A program made the translations under genes and the position numbers. Positions 32,901-45,314 of a stretch of 64,000 nt of DNA are shown piece after piece. The stretch's first letter is position 1. Each line of letters starts with the position of its first letter. Source of the DNA: Scenedesmus sp. ARA3 (taxonomy: Eukaryota > Chlorophyta > Chlorophyceae > Sphaeropleales > Scenedesmaceae); assembly GCA_004335835.1 (NCBI GenBank), contig RWJK01001001.1, forward strand, positions 34,399 to 98,398. The letters run 5' to 3'. The notes below the pieces were generated by a model. That model ran no database searches. It was not told the origin of the DNA and saw nothing but the letters and a program-made list of their open reading frames with translations.

Positions 32901-35900
32901 GTTCCAGCTTTGCAGTCTGAGGCTCCATGCCAGCTTCACATCAGGCGCAGACTGATGCACATAAACAAGCAGCAGGCGAGGCTGGTGAGGGTTGCAGCGT
33001 GTTGCATATATTGCTGCGGCTGATACTCACAGCAGCTTGCAGCGCTGGTTGCTACCAAGGTGGTGTCGCCCACAGTCAGAGGATCGTTCGGCGGAGCATT
33101 GCTTTGCACAGCAAAGCCTTCCGGCAGCTCGCTGGGCTCAGTAGGCATGACCAGCATGTGAGCGCCACAGGCCTTGCAGTCACGCACTCCATTGGGTGTG
33201 GTGGCCCACCCCGGCCTGGGGGGTGGGTTGCAGCAGCAGGATGCAGCAGGTGTCAGACGTGGTGTTATGTGACATTATTTTATGTTATGTGACGCTACAT
33301 GCTATGGTTGACGTTATATGCGACAGAAGAGTGGCCATGCTCAGCTGCCACTACAGCAGCAGCACCCATCACCAGCAACTAGTAGAGCTCTGACAGCCTT
33401 TGGTTCTATTTTGGACTGCGTCTGAACACGAGTGCTGCGCAGGATGGCGGCCAACCAAAGGTACTGCTTATCTTTTGTATGCAATGCCAGGCTTAGCACT
33501 GGCTGGCTGGCCATGCCTTTCCAGGCAGAATGTGGCACGGAACTATGAACTCCGTGCTAGAGGCAAGCTGCATCAAGCACCAAAAGTGTCTGCTGCGTGT
33601 TGGGCACTTGAACAAGCGCCACACAGCGGCAGCTGCAGGGGTGTTGGCTGCTGGCTCGCATGCTCACCTGTACGTTCCGAAGGTTTTGTAGGCTGAGCTC
33701 ATGCTTGAGCTGTAATCCTCGTGCCTAATGGATGTTGGGCAGCGCTGCAGGGCCGGTTGTGGCTGGGTGATGTCGAGGTAGTAGCCTGGCGGGGCCAAGC
33801 AGTCAGCAACCGTCGTAGACTGCATGCTCCTCGTGACATAGCCATTGCATGGAGTGCATATGCTAGCCTCTGTGACACTGCCCCCAGTGAAGTAGGTGCC
33901 GATCAGGCATGGCGTGGCCTCATAAGCAAAGCCTCCTTCTGTTTCATTCCAGAGAGCAGCAAACCCGGCCTCAACAACTGCGACAGGCAGCAGGCAGCAG
34001 ACATGCAGCAGAGGTGAGTGCCACAAACCCGCTGTGAGAGAGGACAGGTAGAGGGCGTGGAGCCCAGGGGCGCCACCCCTGGCCACACACGCCTTCTCGA
34101 GCCTTACCTTACCAGGAGCTGCAGAGCTGCCTGGGTAGTCACTCGCTCACTCACTCACTGAGAGAGGATGGTTACATGTGGGTCCTGGAACCATCTTTGG
34201 TGGTATTGAGTCACAACAGGCTGAACACATGGTCTGACCCCAGGAAAAGAGAGTGAGCACCATAAAAACAATTGGTCAATCGTCACGAACAGCAGCTGAG
34301 ACACAGCTTCATGTATCAGAACAGTGACAGGTGCGTTTCATCCCACAGTTTTCGTACGCTAGCAGCCACGCTGCTCCGTGGCTGATGTCAAAACCAGCCC
34401 GTACTACAGATGCTCAATTAAGAGGTTGCAAGCATCGCCCGTGGTCAGCCCTCCTTCTCATCTGTAGCTGAGCTTGCTCAACCGCAATGCCAGTACACCG
34501 CGAGTGCTGCATGGGATGCTGCACAGGCTCTGCCTGCCAACATACCCCATTTCTGGCGCACCTGCATGTGCTCACCTCTGCCGCTCAAGTTGCAATGTAC
34601 TTCCAGCAAGCAAGTGATTTTATCACTGTTGCCAGAAGCAGATAGCCAGTCGTCTTCAAGCTCCATCCTGCAACAAAAAACCACAACAAACAGCAAACAA
34701 ACAAATGAACGCGCCTGCATATGCTTACCTCTGCAGGCGCTCTTCTGAGTGGCTCCAGGCGCTGCGGTGGAGATGCCGGTTTTGTCGGTGGGGTTGCAGC
34801 TGATGCAGTTGACGTCAACGCCAGTTTCTGCAAGGCCTTCACGGTAGGAGCCCTTGGGGCACACCGCAGCCCTGCTGCCTTGATAGTAGTAGCCGGCAGG
34901 GATCTCTGCATGGCACAGCCAAGAGGCAGCGTGAGCACGTGGCAGTGGGAGTGCGGCAAGCCAGGTTGCTGCTGCAGCTGTACGACTGAGGCCTTACAGC
35001 TAGTGTTCATCTGTTCTGTGACTGCTCCATGATGTTGACAAGACTGTCATGGCTTGGAGCTTCGGCAGTTGGGTCTGTTCTTGATATAGGCACTGGCTGC
35101 AACACAACAACCTGGTCGCTCACACTGCTGTCAACGGCGTGCTAAGCATTCAAGGTCCGGTATGCATCTGGCAACAAACATACTCACTGCAATCCGACCT
35201 CGCGTCTCTGTTGCGGGCAGTCTGATTTGTATTCTCTGCTGGGGAAACGGCTACAGTGACCTGCAGGGATGCAGCGACAACATAAGGCATGCATACGGCA
35301 GGTACAGGTCAGAAACCAGCAGTAGCAATAAGCTGCACGCCCTACTCTGATAGCAATGCAGAGGTTTGTTTCATGTGGGTCCTGGCACCGTCTCATAGCA
35401 ATGCTGCTGCTGCTGCTGCTGCTGAAGCTGTTGGGCGGCTGTGGCAGCCAGATGCAGTGCAATGTTGAAATGCCTTGTTAGAAGTACAGGCCTTGGCAGT
35501 GCAGCACGTGTAACTACGCTGGCAGCTGTTGAAAGCAGTGACTGCTGTCTGCTGAGCCACAACGAATTACACAGCAAAACTGCGCCTGCAGCACAGCACG
35601 ACAGTACTCCGAGTACATGCAAGTTGCATCCACCTCGCTGAAACATGTATAAACAGGGATTAGCCCTTGCAGCGCTGGCAGTAAATTTGATTCCATGTTA
35701 TTGCTGTTGCTGACCATTGTTGGCACTGCCTGAAACGCGGCCGGCAGCTCAAAACAAATGCCAACAGCTGCATCAACTACAACGACACACCCACCAAGCC
35801 AGTAGGGCAGGGCGTGCACGTCGTTGCCCTGTTGTTGCCGATGTTATAACGGTTGGCCTCGCACAACGCGGACGTCTGTGTTGACTCCCTGACGCCTGCA

Positions 35901-35939
35901 CCTGAGGTACTTGCCAGGCGGAACCCGGGCTTGGCCACT

Positions 35940-35970
<31 letters not shown>

Positions 35971-37015
35971 CAGTGTTGGTCACATGCACACATGTGTTAT
36001 TTGCCACCCGCCGGATGTTTTTGTGAGGCCTGCGTGGCAGCAGCTACCATGCACAAGCAAAACACTTGAACCACATATGGCATAGCAGCTTGCATGCTAC
36101 TACACATCGCTTTCAGCATTAATGCATGACTCTGAGAGTCATGCAGCATGAGATGCATGGCACCATATGGCATGCATGCCTGCTGTGCGCTATGTCGCAT
36201 GTGTTGTCAAGCATGCAGCGCATCCTGGGGGCATCCTGTGCAGCACATGATGTTGTGACATGGGGCAAAGTCGCTCACCACAGCTGGTCCATGTCCGCGC
36301 TGTTTTTGTTGCTGTGGTCAGCCCACCAGTTGTGCCCTGCAGACAAGCAGCAGACAGCGGTTGGAGGTGCATTTACAACCTTCACAACGTGAATCAAAGT
36401 ATGGAAAGTGTCATGCACTGGAATTTCAGATGCGCATGCTGTTGCTGTGGGTATGCGTTTTGCACTCACAACGAAACCAGCACAGCAGTCAACCGTGCAG
36501 AGAAATGCCAGTTGACTGTTGTGTTGATGCTACTGCGACAGCATGCACTCGCTCTGCTCTGTGGTGTTGTCTTTTGGGGGAAATGACCTGCCACATACAA
36601 ATGTCATGCTTCAGATGCTGGGCATGTCTAAATGTCACATGGCCAGTGCTGGCTTTCAGCCATCTGCAATGCTGTTGATCACCAGTTTGCCGGTTGTCGG
36701 CATTTTAGCAATCCGCGGCCAGGCTATTCTGTACCCTGATGATCTGGAGCAAAGCTGCACAAACTACGCGTGCAGCTGCGCATAAGCAGTGCGGCATGTT
36801 GTGCGGCATCATGCCATGATGTTGTGCGGTGATCATGCCATTATGTTGTGCGGTATGCATACCTTGTCACAAGGGTTCTGCGGACCCCTCTTTGAATTCA
36901 TTTCTTCATGTGCAGGGAGGGCAACATAGTCAATTGCGGCTCCAGGGCAGTAGTTGCCAAAGCCGCAGGTAGCACACCCGTTGCCAGTGTCATGCTGGCC
37001 AGGCGGGCACGCTGT

Positions 37016-37090
<75 letters not shown>

Positions 37091-37855
37091 ACTTGCTTTG
37101 AAGTGGCAACAGTTGTCAAATCCTGCTGCGGCTTGTCTACCCAGGCACAGAATGCAGGCCGTCTCTCCATTTAGACCATCATCAACAAAATCGATCAGCT
37201 TAAAATATAATTATCAGCACTGATCATGAATGGCACTCGGTGCAGGCTGCAGCTGGCCCAGCTGGCCACTGCAGTCACTGCAGTGGCCATTGTACAGCCA
37301 TGGTCAACTGCAGCACTGCTGGACAAGCACTGCCCCTTCAATGTGAAAGTTGAAAGTGGCCACACACTCTTTTCAGGGAGCGGAATCAACGAAGAGCAAA
37401 GGACAGGGTCGTGAAAACGCGTGACAGTGTTACGGTACTACCCCATTGCAATGCTGTTGCCTGGATTTTACGCTGTTTTCTCGCCATACTTCAAGAGCCG
37501 TCCAGCTGTTAGCGCCATGCCGCATCAAGGCATCGTGAATCAAGGCATGATGATCATAGTGACCTCGCTGTGCTTCGCAGCCATCCGGCGCCTGCTCTGC
37601 TTAAAAGCTGAAACTCACCGCAGGCTCGTGCGCGGTTGATTCGAGAGTACCCGGGCTGGCAGGCGTTGCAGACAGACACTGCCTCCGCGAGGCCAGTGAC
37701 ACGCCTGACCACGCAGGCATTTTGCTGGCATTTGGGAATCCTCTCGTCGGAAGAACATGGTTTTGACTGGGCAACGATGAATGGGACCCAGGTCAGCCAC
37801 AGCAGCAGGGACGCGAGCACCAGTTTGGACCGGCACCTAGTGGTGACAGGTTGTC
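26925..37855 (-). CDS. Secreted/cell-surface Cys-rich protein (GCC2/GCC3, EGF, PAN-like), 15 exons
   Basis: Minus-strand exons, in order: 37619-37855, 36863-37011, 36279-36336, 35795-35937, 35188-35260, 34729-34905, 33668-33977, 33031-33215, 32359-32629, 30849-31069, 30413-30535, 29777-30027, 28644-29283, 28030-28140 and 26925-27829. Every phase matches, giving about 1,283 aa. A hydrophobic stretch (LVLASLLLWLTWVPFIVAQ) near the start looks like a signal peptide. Then come repeated C-x2-C modules of the ephrin-receptor-like GCC2/GCC3 type (CPPGQHDTGNGCATC, CTPCPTGLV, CTPCNGYV, CKSCPPYSTT, CVACERGFFSNGE). A PAN/apple-like part starts at TSVFKTDDAGDY. An EGF-like unit follows (DPCLQNTCSERGTC...GCQCEEGYY), then a ~300-residue unassigned C-terminus ending in an SESESGSGSD tail. 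Potential N-glycosylation sites are common. The first codon is unresolved: no ATG lies in the first exon, so either an upstream exon exists or the frame runs back to an ATG near 37952. Green algae have many such proteins of unknown role. Confidence 0.82.
29556..29612. repeat. Direct repeat of ~24 bp in an intron
   Basis: GTACGTACACCCTATCAGGCC (or its near copy) occurs twice back to back, inside the intron between exons at 29777 and 29283 of the GCC2/GCC3-like gene. Confidence 0.7.
31574..32200. repeat. Eight copies of an exon edge in two orientations inside an intron
   Basis: The donor-side end of exon 32359-32629 (peptide AAVECSDGSWAAR) is repeated eight more times in the next intron. Three copies lie in gene orientation at about 31575-31625, 31650-31700 and 31740-31800. 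Five lie in the opposite orientation, starting near 31836, 31913, 31990, 32067 and 32146 (77-79-bp period). Most retain a GTGAG-like end. The opposed arrays could pair into a long hairpin in the pre-mRNA. Confidence 0.8.
32200..32350. repeat. AT-rich AAAT/AATA low-complexity stretch
   Basis: About 150 bp of (ATAAATA)-type sequence sits between the inverted exon-edge copies and the genuine exon donor at 32358. It contrasts sharply with the GC-rich surroundings and lies in the intron. Confidence 0.8.
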
Positions 37856-38514
37856 CTGCAGTGACAGCCGCAACATACCAACAGTCAGTTGCGATACACA
37901 ATGAGTTGTTTCTGGTAATGATTCGCAAGACAGCAGGGTAGCAATGGCACATGTGCGGTGATGGGTGAGGGCCGGGCCCCGAACTGCTGCCGTCTTCCCA
38001 GTTCATACAAAGAAATTGCTTTCACAGCACCTGACGATTTCATCCTGCTACGGCGCTGTGCAAGCCTTCAAGCGTACAGCTCCAGCACAGCAGCAGACGC
38101 TCAGTTGAGCGCTGGTCCTGTTGCTCAAGCTACTAGAAGCGCTGCACGCTCGCCTAGAAGGCAGGGTACAGTCTAAAAGTTGTTCTGTGCGAGCATCGTG
38201 CGGCTCAAAATGCGCCTGGCGGGTACTTATCGACGCATCGGGCGCTCACTGGCAATGCCACAAATTTCGCCACACCTAAACCTAATGCATCCAACACACT
38301 TTTCACGTAGGTTCTGATACATCTAGTTTGTTTATCTGTGCGTGTTTGTCCTGCCATCTAGCTGCAGGATCAGAAGTCACCCCAATTTCCATCCGGCGCG
38401 GATGGCCGGCAGGGCCCGTTTGGCCTGGTGTCGCTGACGCTTTGATCACTTGCAAGTCACGGATGCTGTCACATATTATATTGGGATGCGTGTACATTGT
38501 TTCTAGAGTGTGAA

Positions 38515-38870
38515 ATTTAGAAACGGGCACCTGACGAGAATGGACCTTTGTCCCGAACACCGGGTGCGCCGGGTGACTTGGTGAAAGGGTCAAACTCGTC
38601 AGGTGCCCGTTGCTAGATTGGACAAACTTAAGTTTGTGTGAAGCCTCTCACCGTGTGGGACTCACGGTCGATGCCCAGTGAAGACAGTAGTGAAAATCGG
38701 GGGAGGTACCAGTGCCCATCATCCAACAAATAATAATCCTGTACAATCATATGTCGTTTTGGATTATAACGAGAATTAAATGCGAGGTGCAAGTCCCCCT
38801 TGCAAGTTCACACGCTTGCCTATCGCATGCAGACGCTAGTGAATCGCGAAAGCGTGTGACAAACTTAAAG
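38515..38870 (+). other. Possible group II intron fragment (structured-RNA-like)
   Basis: The stretch departs from local composition and lacks CTG bias. It contains a perfect 17-bp inverted repeat (AACGGGCACCTGACGAG at ~38522 with its complement at ~38596), GGTGCGCCGGGTGACTTGGT, GTGAAAGGGTC, a small hairpin CCGTG...CACGG near 38650, and GCGAGGTGCAAGTCCCCC near 38782. The GTGCGCC-like start and GAGGTGCAAGTCC-type phrase are familiar from domain I of organellar and bacterial group II introns. No domain V (GAGC...AGC..GUUC type) and no reverse transcriptase were found, so at most it is a fragment, perhaps from organelle DNA. Confidence 0.3.
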
Positions 38871-39449
38871 CTGCAGATGATGGAATTCATCCTCCTGAGT
38901 CACAACGCTGCGCTATACAAGCCTTCTGCAATTGCAGCAGTGCCTTGCCCGTGTGGCATGCCATGGTTCGGAACCGTTCTGCGGCAGGCTGCCTGCCTTG
39001 CCAGAAAGCCGATGACATGTTGTGTTCAACAGACAACTCACAAAATATCACGCTAACACGGTCAGCAACGGCTGCTGAACGCACATAGCAGCTGCAGCAG
39101 GCTTGCGCTTGCACTGCAATGCAGTGCCAGTGGCAGTGCGCAGGGGATGCGTAGGCATGCCTAGGCATCCTCAAAACCCGGGGCCCTGCCAATACCACAT
39201 GGCACGCGTGTCAAACAGTAAAGATTAGATATTAAAAAATACTTAACCACAGCATGCTATGTGATCACTCCAACACTTCATGGCCAGTGCAACAGGCAGA
39301 CTCGCAGACGCTGCCTGTGCCTCACAGTATGAAGCGCGGTGACGCACTCTGAGACCATTGTCCAGTACGGCACATCATTGAAAGGCGTTAGCCTGGGGCC
39401 CAGTGGCCTGCCCACATGAATTTGCTTAGCATGCCAACTGTGTGCAGAG

Positions 39450-39450
<1 letters not shown>

Positions 39451-39546
<96 letters not shown>
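39451..39546. repeat. (CTG)32 microsatellite
   Basis: An uninterrupted run of 32 CTG triplets, the longest perfect triplet array in the window, followed by CTATCTATCTATC and (ATC)n. It lies outside any recognised gene. Confidence 0.95.
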
Positions 39547-39548
<2 letters not shown>

Positions 39549-40400
39549 CTATCTATCTATCATCATCATCATCATGTTAACCATCAAGCCATAGCATCAA
39601 CCCTATCTAGGAAGCAGGTCTAGGTCTGCCCGTCTTAGCTGCTTGCTTGGCCGCACCTTCAGCATAAGCTGCATTAACAGGGTTCGTTACCCTGTGATTG
39701 AAGAAGGCTGATCAGATACTCATGAGTACAATCAAAATTACCTCATGAGCGAAGTAGCAACTCGCTGGGCTAGTGTGTCATAGTGCCTGGGGTTCGGTTC
39801 AGGCCCAAACTGCATAGAAGCGGGATTGCTGCTTGTTCTGTTACAATTGAAACAGAGGAAGTGCTTGCTGGTCATTACTCAGTGAACAGTTGCTATCATA
39901 ACGGCTGATTGTAGCAAACTTGTTGTCAGTCCTATGCACGGGACTACGCAGCTGCTGTGGACCAGTGTTGGACACATGTGTACAGGCCTATGTGCCGCAT
40001 GCCCCGTGGCACACTGTTCACACGGAGTGTGCACCCCTCTGTGACACAAAGTTGCAATCTCAAGGGGCAAATAGCAGCTGTAAGGCTTGCCGAACGCAAG
40101 TGTGAGGCTTGCATCGCTTGTATAATGTGTTGTGTGCAGCAGTGTCGTGCCAGCCTTTGTCTTGTCTGTCCCCCTGGACCAGTGCATGCGCAGACCATTG
40201 TGTTATGCTGTTTCAACCCCAGCACCCTGGCTGATACATCCAGCTGATCACGTGTATGCCCAGCATGTTTAAGAAAATCGTGCTTTGTAATTATCTGTCA
40301 ACCCTGATAGAACCAGTCTGCCATCCAACAAAACACCAGCAGAACACGTTGCTTTCCCGCCCCGCGCCCTGGCAATCCAGCTGCTTCTCCACCTCGCACC

Positions 40401-40648
40401 ATGCTTCCGGTTCGCAACGTGTACTGGTACGAATATCACGTCTAAATGCTGCACGCCCAGCCCTCACGTACCCCATCACTCGGTTAGTGACTGCAGCAAG
40501 CACTCATGACGCTGCAGGGTGCTCAGGCACGGCAGGAGCAAAGCCAATGAAGCAGCCATCATCGTCAGCACGATGGTGAGCACTGTTGAGGCGCTGCTGC
40601 TTGCAGAAAACAGCTTAGCAGTGATGGACACTGCTGCGAAAGTCATCG

Positions 40649-40705
<57 letters not shown>

Positions 40706-42177
40706 CCTCCTGTGTACTGTTGTGCTGCACTTGCAGGAAAATGGCATCAAGCCAGAATACGGGCTAGCAGATGCTGGCAAGCAGCAAGCAGAAGCAGCAG
40801 GGTGAGCAGCATGTGTGCGCAGCCTGAATGGGCTGCATTTGCGGAGCAGCTGTTGCTGCCTGCAAGCAACAGCAGGGCGAGCCTGCTTCATTCAGGTGGT
40901 GTCACCCTCCTCTGATACGCATACCACCAGGCCGGCACAGAAGTCAAAGCACAGATAGAAAGCAGATGAATGCTGCCCTCTGCAAGCTCTGCAGCTTGCC
41001 TGGGAGGGTTGTTGCTTTTGCGGCTCACCACTGCTGCACTGTGTAACTGCCTCATGCTTGCAGGCAGTTGCTGCTGCAGCAGCTGCAGCAGCAAGGGGTA
41101 CCGCTGAGTGCAGTGCGGGTGTACACTTCACCCTTCTCCCGCACAGTGGAGACAGCCAGCATTGCAGCAGCCGCGGCTGGACTAGACGCCGCCACAGTAG
41201 AGGTGATCCTGCAGCAGCATCAGTTCTCTTTCGTGTTTAGTACTAGAGGAAGCTGTTACCCCCACCTCATGTTCAACACGTGTGTAACTGTCGCTGCATC
41301 AGATGCAGCAGATTGCTGTGTGGGTAGCAAAGCCAAAATGTTCACAAGACTGCTCTGCAATCACATGTCAGAGGCAGTTGGCATCCCTAGCCAAGCCCGT
41401 GTCATTCACTTTCCTGCATGATGGCTACCTGGTGTGCTTTACTTTTGCAACTCTTTGACAACAGCATGCTTGCTTGTGTTATGCCCTGCCTGCAGATAAC
41501 GCCGCTGCTGCGTGAGCGCTGCTTTGGCTCAAAGCTGGAGCTCACGTGCCATGACAACTACTGCCCAGCATGGGATGGCGACGCTGCTGATCCTGGCAGC
41601 AAGCCATGCGGCTGTGAGGATGGGGAGAGTGTGCATGATGTGTCTGCTCGGGTGCAGCAGCTGTTCCAGGTGAGCATGCGGGTGGTGAGTGGTGATAAAC
41701 GAGTGCATGCATGTAATGTTTCTACGTCTGGTGTGCAGCCAGTGTCAACAGGCATGTGTGTGTGTGGCAGCTGCTGCATGTCACTCTGTGCACACACTGT
41801 GCATCTGTGGCTGCTTGTGCAGTCCGTATGCACAGCTGGCGTGCGTGCTGCAGCCTGTGCGTCTGTATTGCGGCGCTGACACTACGCACTTCTGCGCTGT
41901 GCAGGAGCTGGAGCAGCAGCATGAAGGGCAGCATGTGCTGCTGGTCTCACATGGCGACACACTGTCAATTCTGCAAGCAACATTCCACGGCACGGACCTA
42001 GCGCAGCACAGGCAGTATGGCCTAGGCACAGCAGAGCTCAAGCAGCTGAATGGTGCTGGCGGCAGCAGGCAGGCAGCTGAGGTGGTCCAAGCAGAGGCAG
42101 AGGCAGCAGCAGCGGAGGCAGTAGCAGCGGAGGCAGCATGTGAGCCGGAGCTGGTGCTGACGGCAGCAAGCAGCTGA
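40401..42177 (+). CDS. Histidine-phosphatase superfamily (phosphoglycerate-mutase-like) protein
   Basis: Exons 40401-40426, 40518-40575, 40737-40801, 41064-41202, 41496-41669 and 41905-42177 join in phase to 244 aa. The catalytic RHG motif is at residues 12-14 (MLPVRNVYWVLRHGRSKAN), with H13 the expected phospho-acceptor. The second conserved patch TSPFSRTVETA is at ~71-81, and the C-terminal catalytic His is in VSHGDT (H170). The start phrase RNxYWxxRHGxSxxN matches a subgroup of uncharacterised plant and animal members of this clan, which are probably phosphatases rather than glycolytic mutases. The substrate is unknown. No transit peptide is evident on this start. The last ~25 residues are Ala/Glu-rich. 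Intron 2 contains (CTG)18 at 40650-40703. No exon-edge duplications were found in this gene. Confidence 0.88.
40650..40703. repeat. (CTG)18 in intron 2 of the phosphatase gene
   Basis: A perfect triplet run that ends about 33 bp before the acceptor of exon 3, in the place of the polypyrimidine tract. Confidence 0.9.
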
Positions 42178-42612
42178 CCCTTGCATGTAGCTAGGCCACA
42201 GCGAATGTGGTGTGGCGTGTCGTGTCAAGGCCAGAATCCACTTTCATCAGCAGGTACAGGGAAAGCGGAACACCAGCATTGAAGTGGCAAGTTCTGTGTT
42301 ATTCTGGCAGTGTTATTGTCGGTGACTGAACCACAGACCTGTCCCTCAGGTGCACGGTGATGTTGTGTAGGTGCTTCCTTATTGTCTCCTGTCTAATAAC
42401 TGCACCATCTTTTGTCAGCAGCATCGGCTTTCTTGCCGTATCGTGCAAACGGAAGCTGCCTTACTGTTGAATAGTGAACCTGCTGTGCCTTGCCTGCTGG
42501 CACCGATCTCTGGCATACCCGGGACCGCAAAAGAGTTCAAGAAGCTCCTTTAACTAGTCAAAAGGACACAGGCTCGGCCGCGTGCCTCCGTGGTGCAGCA
42601 GCAGCGAGCACC
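42178..42612. other. Short intergenic region
   Basis: 435 bp between the phosphatase stop and the CWC15 start, head to tail. No gene is seen. It must hold the 3' UTR of one gene and the promoter of the next. Confidence 0.6.
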
Positions 42613-42958
42613 ATGACCACGGCACACAGGCCCACCTGGGCCCCCGCCCGTGGTGGCGAGGAGCAGGGTGGCATGCGCATCTTCGCGCCCAGCAAACAGG
42701 TTTCCGCTAAGAACCAGGCAGCGCACACGAAGATGAAGTTCAGGTGCGGTGAAGGGGCCTGTGCTGCTGCTGTGCACAGTGTCTGTGGGCTCGGTACAAG
42801 CATCGATACATTACATTGGGGATGTATATGTCCTAATGGTCGGTTTGTCTTTTGTGAGTGCAGGCAGGAGGGGCAGGCTGCTCCCCATGAGCTGAAGAGC
42901 CAAGACCTCAAGGTACGAGCAGCAGCGGTGGCAGCAGCAGCTCCAGCAGCGCTGCGTG

Positions 42959-42998
<40 letters not shown>

Positions 42999-45086
42999 CA
43001 CGTCTAGCAGTGTCGCAGCTGAATTAGTAAGCAGAGGCTTGGGCCCCAGCAGCGCTAACGCCGCACCAGCGATTCCCACAGCAGCAGTGATGGGGCAACA
43101 ACGCTTAGCCTGGCAGGTTAACAGCACCGGCGGCACCAGTACTGGTGTGCCAGCAAGCATGCATTTGCATGAAGCAGAGGTAACTGATACATAGCTCAAG
43201 CAGCGCCCACTTGCTGCAGGGATGACAGGGATAGCAGGAGTTTGACCTGCAGCACGCGCTATACCAGTCGCTGCAGGGATGACAGGATTGTGACCGCCAG
43301 CAGGCGCTATAACCGGCATTGTTATTGCGCTGAACATGTGTTAGCAGCTACTGCCGGCTGTAGCGAAGGCGCTCTGCATGCTGGGCTGCACAGCCATATG
43401 TTGCCTGCCGCCGTACATGTCTGCGTCGCGCCTCTATGCCTCTTGCACTGCTTACTGCTGCCTGCAACTGCTGCTGCTGCTGCAGGCCAAGCTTGAGGAG
43501 AAGGAGCGCAAGCACCTCCAGAAAACAAAAGGCATTAACTTCGAAGGTGCGCAGGCCTCAACAGCAGCAGCAGTGGCTGAAGTGCAACGGCATGATGTCA
43601 TCAGCAGCAACACCGACAGCTTCAGCAGCAACAGCAGCAGTGGCTGCAGCAGGCTGACATGCATTTCGCTGTGCCAAGTGCTTCAACAGCAGCGGCAGCG
43701 GCAGCAGCATCAGAAGCGTCAACAGCAGCAGACCACTGCTTGGTGGCTGTAGTGCCAGAACCAATTGCAGTACCACTTCTGCGACGACGATGCTCGCCGT
43801 ATCGCAGCCTTATATCGCTGCTTACTGTCCCTGCAAAGGAGCGCAAGGCAGACGCGAAGGCCGCCGGTTCAATCAAGGACTTCACCTGCAGCTCTTCTTA
43901 ACCCTAGAATCCACTCTTTCAACTGTTTGCATGTATCTGTGCCTGCAGAGGAGTGCAAGGCAGACATGGAGCTGCTGGAGGCTGCCCCGCCAGATGAGGG
44001 AGGCGGCGGCAGCAGAGCGCTGATACCCAACGCGCGCGACGCGGACGATGTGGATGCAGATGCAAGCAGCGATGACAGCAGCGACGTAAGTGGCGCCACT
44101 GGCGGTGCAAATACAGGATTGCATATGCAGTCAGCAGCTGCGTACGGCCTGTGTGGCAGAGGGGTGACGATGCCTGCAAGTGTGCTTGTCGTGAGTGTGC
44201 TTGTCGTGAGTGTGCTTGTCGTGAGTGTGCTTGTGGTGAGTGTGCTTGTCGTGTGCTTGTGGTGAGTGTGCTTGTCGTGAGTGTGCTTGTGGTGAGTGTG
44301 CTTGTCGTGTGCTTGTGGTGAGTGTGCTTGTCGTGAGTGGCGCGCTGATATTCTTCTTCCTCATTTGACTGTCAGCTTGCCAGCAAACGGCCCATGCATA
44401 CACAGCAGCAGCAGCAAGGGCAGCAAATAAAGGCTGCTATGCAGGTAGATCCACCGCGTAGTGCATCGCACATGCAGCGCACTAGCTTGCCTGCAGCAAC
44501 AATGGTTTGACTTGCTCTTCACGCGTGTCATGACACTTGTTATTCAACAGGATGTTGACGATGTCTCAGATGATGAGGCGGAGCTCAAGGCCGAGCTTGA
44601 ACGGATCCGAGCTGAGCGCGCAGCAGAAGCAGAGCGGCGCCTTTTCTGCTCACTTGCAACACATTGTGTGACGCTTGCCACACTTGTTATGTAACAGGAT
44701 GATGATGACGACTCAGACGATGAGGCAGAGCTCAAGGCCGAGCTCGAGCGCATCCGAGCTGAGCGCGCAGCAGAAGCAGAGCGGCGAGCAGCAGAGGAGG
44801 AGGCGAAGCGGCAGGAGGCCATCCGGAGTGAGGTGCTGGGAGGCAACCCGCTGATGGCTGGAGCAGGGGAGGTGGACTTTGGCGTCAAGCGCAGGTGAGG
44901 CAGAGGAAGGAAGCTGGCATGTGTTGCAGTGCTGGAGTTTTTTGCTGGTTTGTTGTGTGTTGTGCAGTGGGGTGGTGGTTACTTGGCAGACAACCGCTTT
45001 GGTGCAAGCTCGGCAGTTGATTTGAGAACGTGGTCTTGTGACCTGAGAATGTGGCAGATCTGAACCAACAACTGCATGCTACTGCA

Positions 45087-45118
<32 letters not shown>

Positions 45119-45282
45119 TCTGTGCCACAGTTGGGGCGAGGACGTGGTGTTCAGGCACCAGGCTGCACTGAGTTAGCGTGCATGTGCCGCCTGTGCTTGC
45201 ATGTGTCAGCAGGTGGGACGAGAGGGTGGTGTTCAACAACTGTACAACGTCTGCCTAACCTCTCTGAGTCTGTTGTTATGCT

Positions 45283-45314
<32 letters not shown>

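Larger units (their letters stand above)
37856..40400. other. Intergenic region between divergent genes; no protein gene seen
   Basis: The 5' regions of the minus-strand Cys-rich gene and of the plus-strand phosphatase gene lie here. No exon chain was found. It holds a possible group II intron relic and a large CTG microsatellite, described separately. An upstream start exon for the Cys-rich gene may be hidden near 37.9-38.1 kb. Confidence 0.5.

Noticed and set aside
36898..37174. Poly-Ala proteins on both strands
   Set aside because: Translation of the (CAG)n intron tract; the true exon at 36863-37011 is in a different frame and joins its neighbours in phase.
38303..38593. 96-codon open frame on - strand in the group II-like region
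   Set aside because: Ordinary residue mix, but no start context, splice partners or domain; it overlaps a probable structured-RNA segment.
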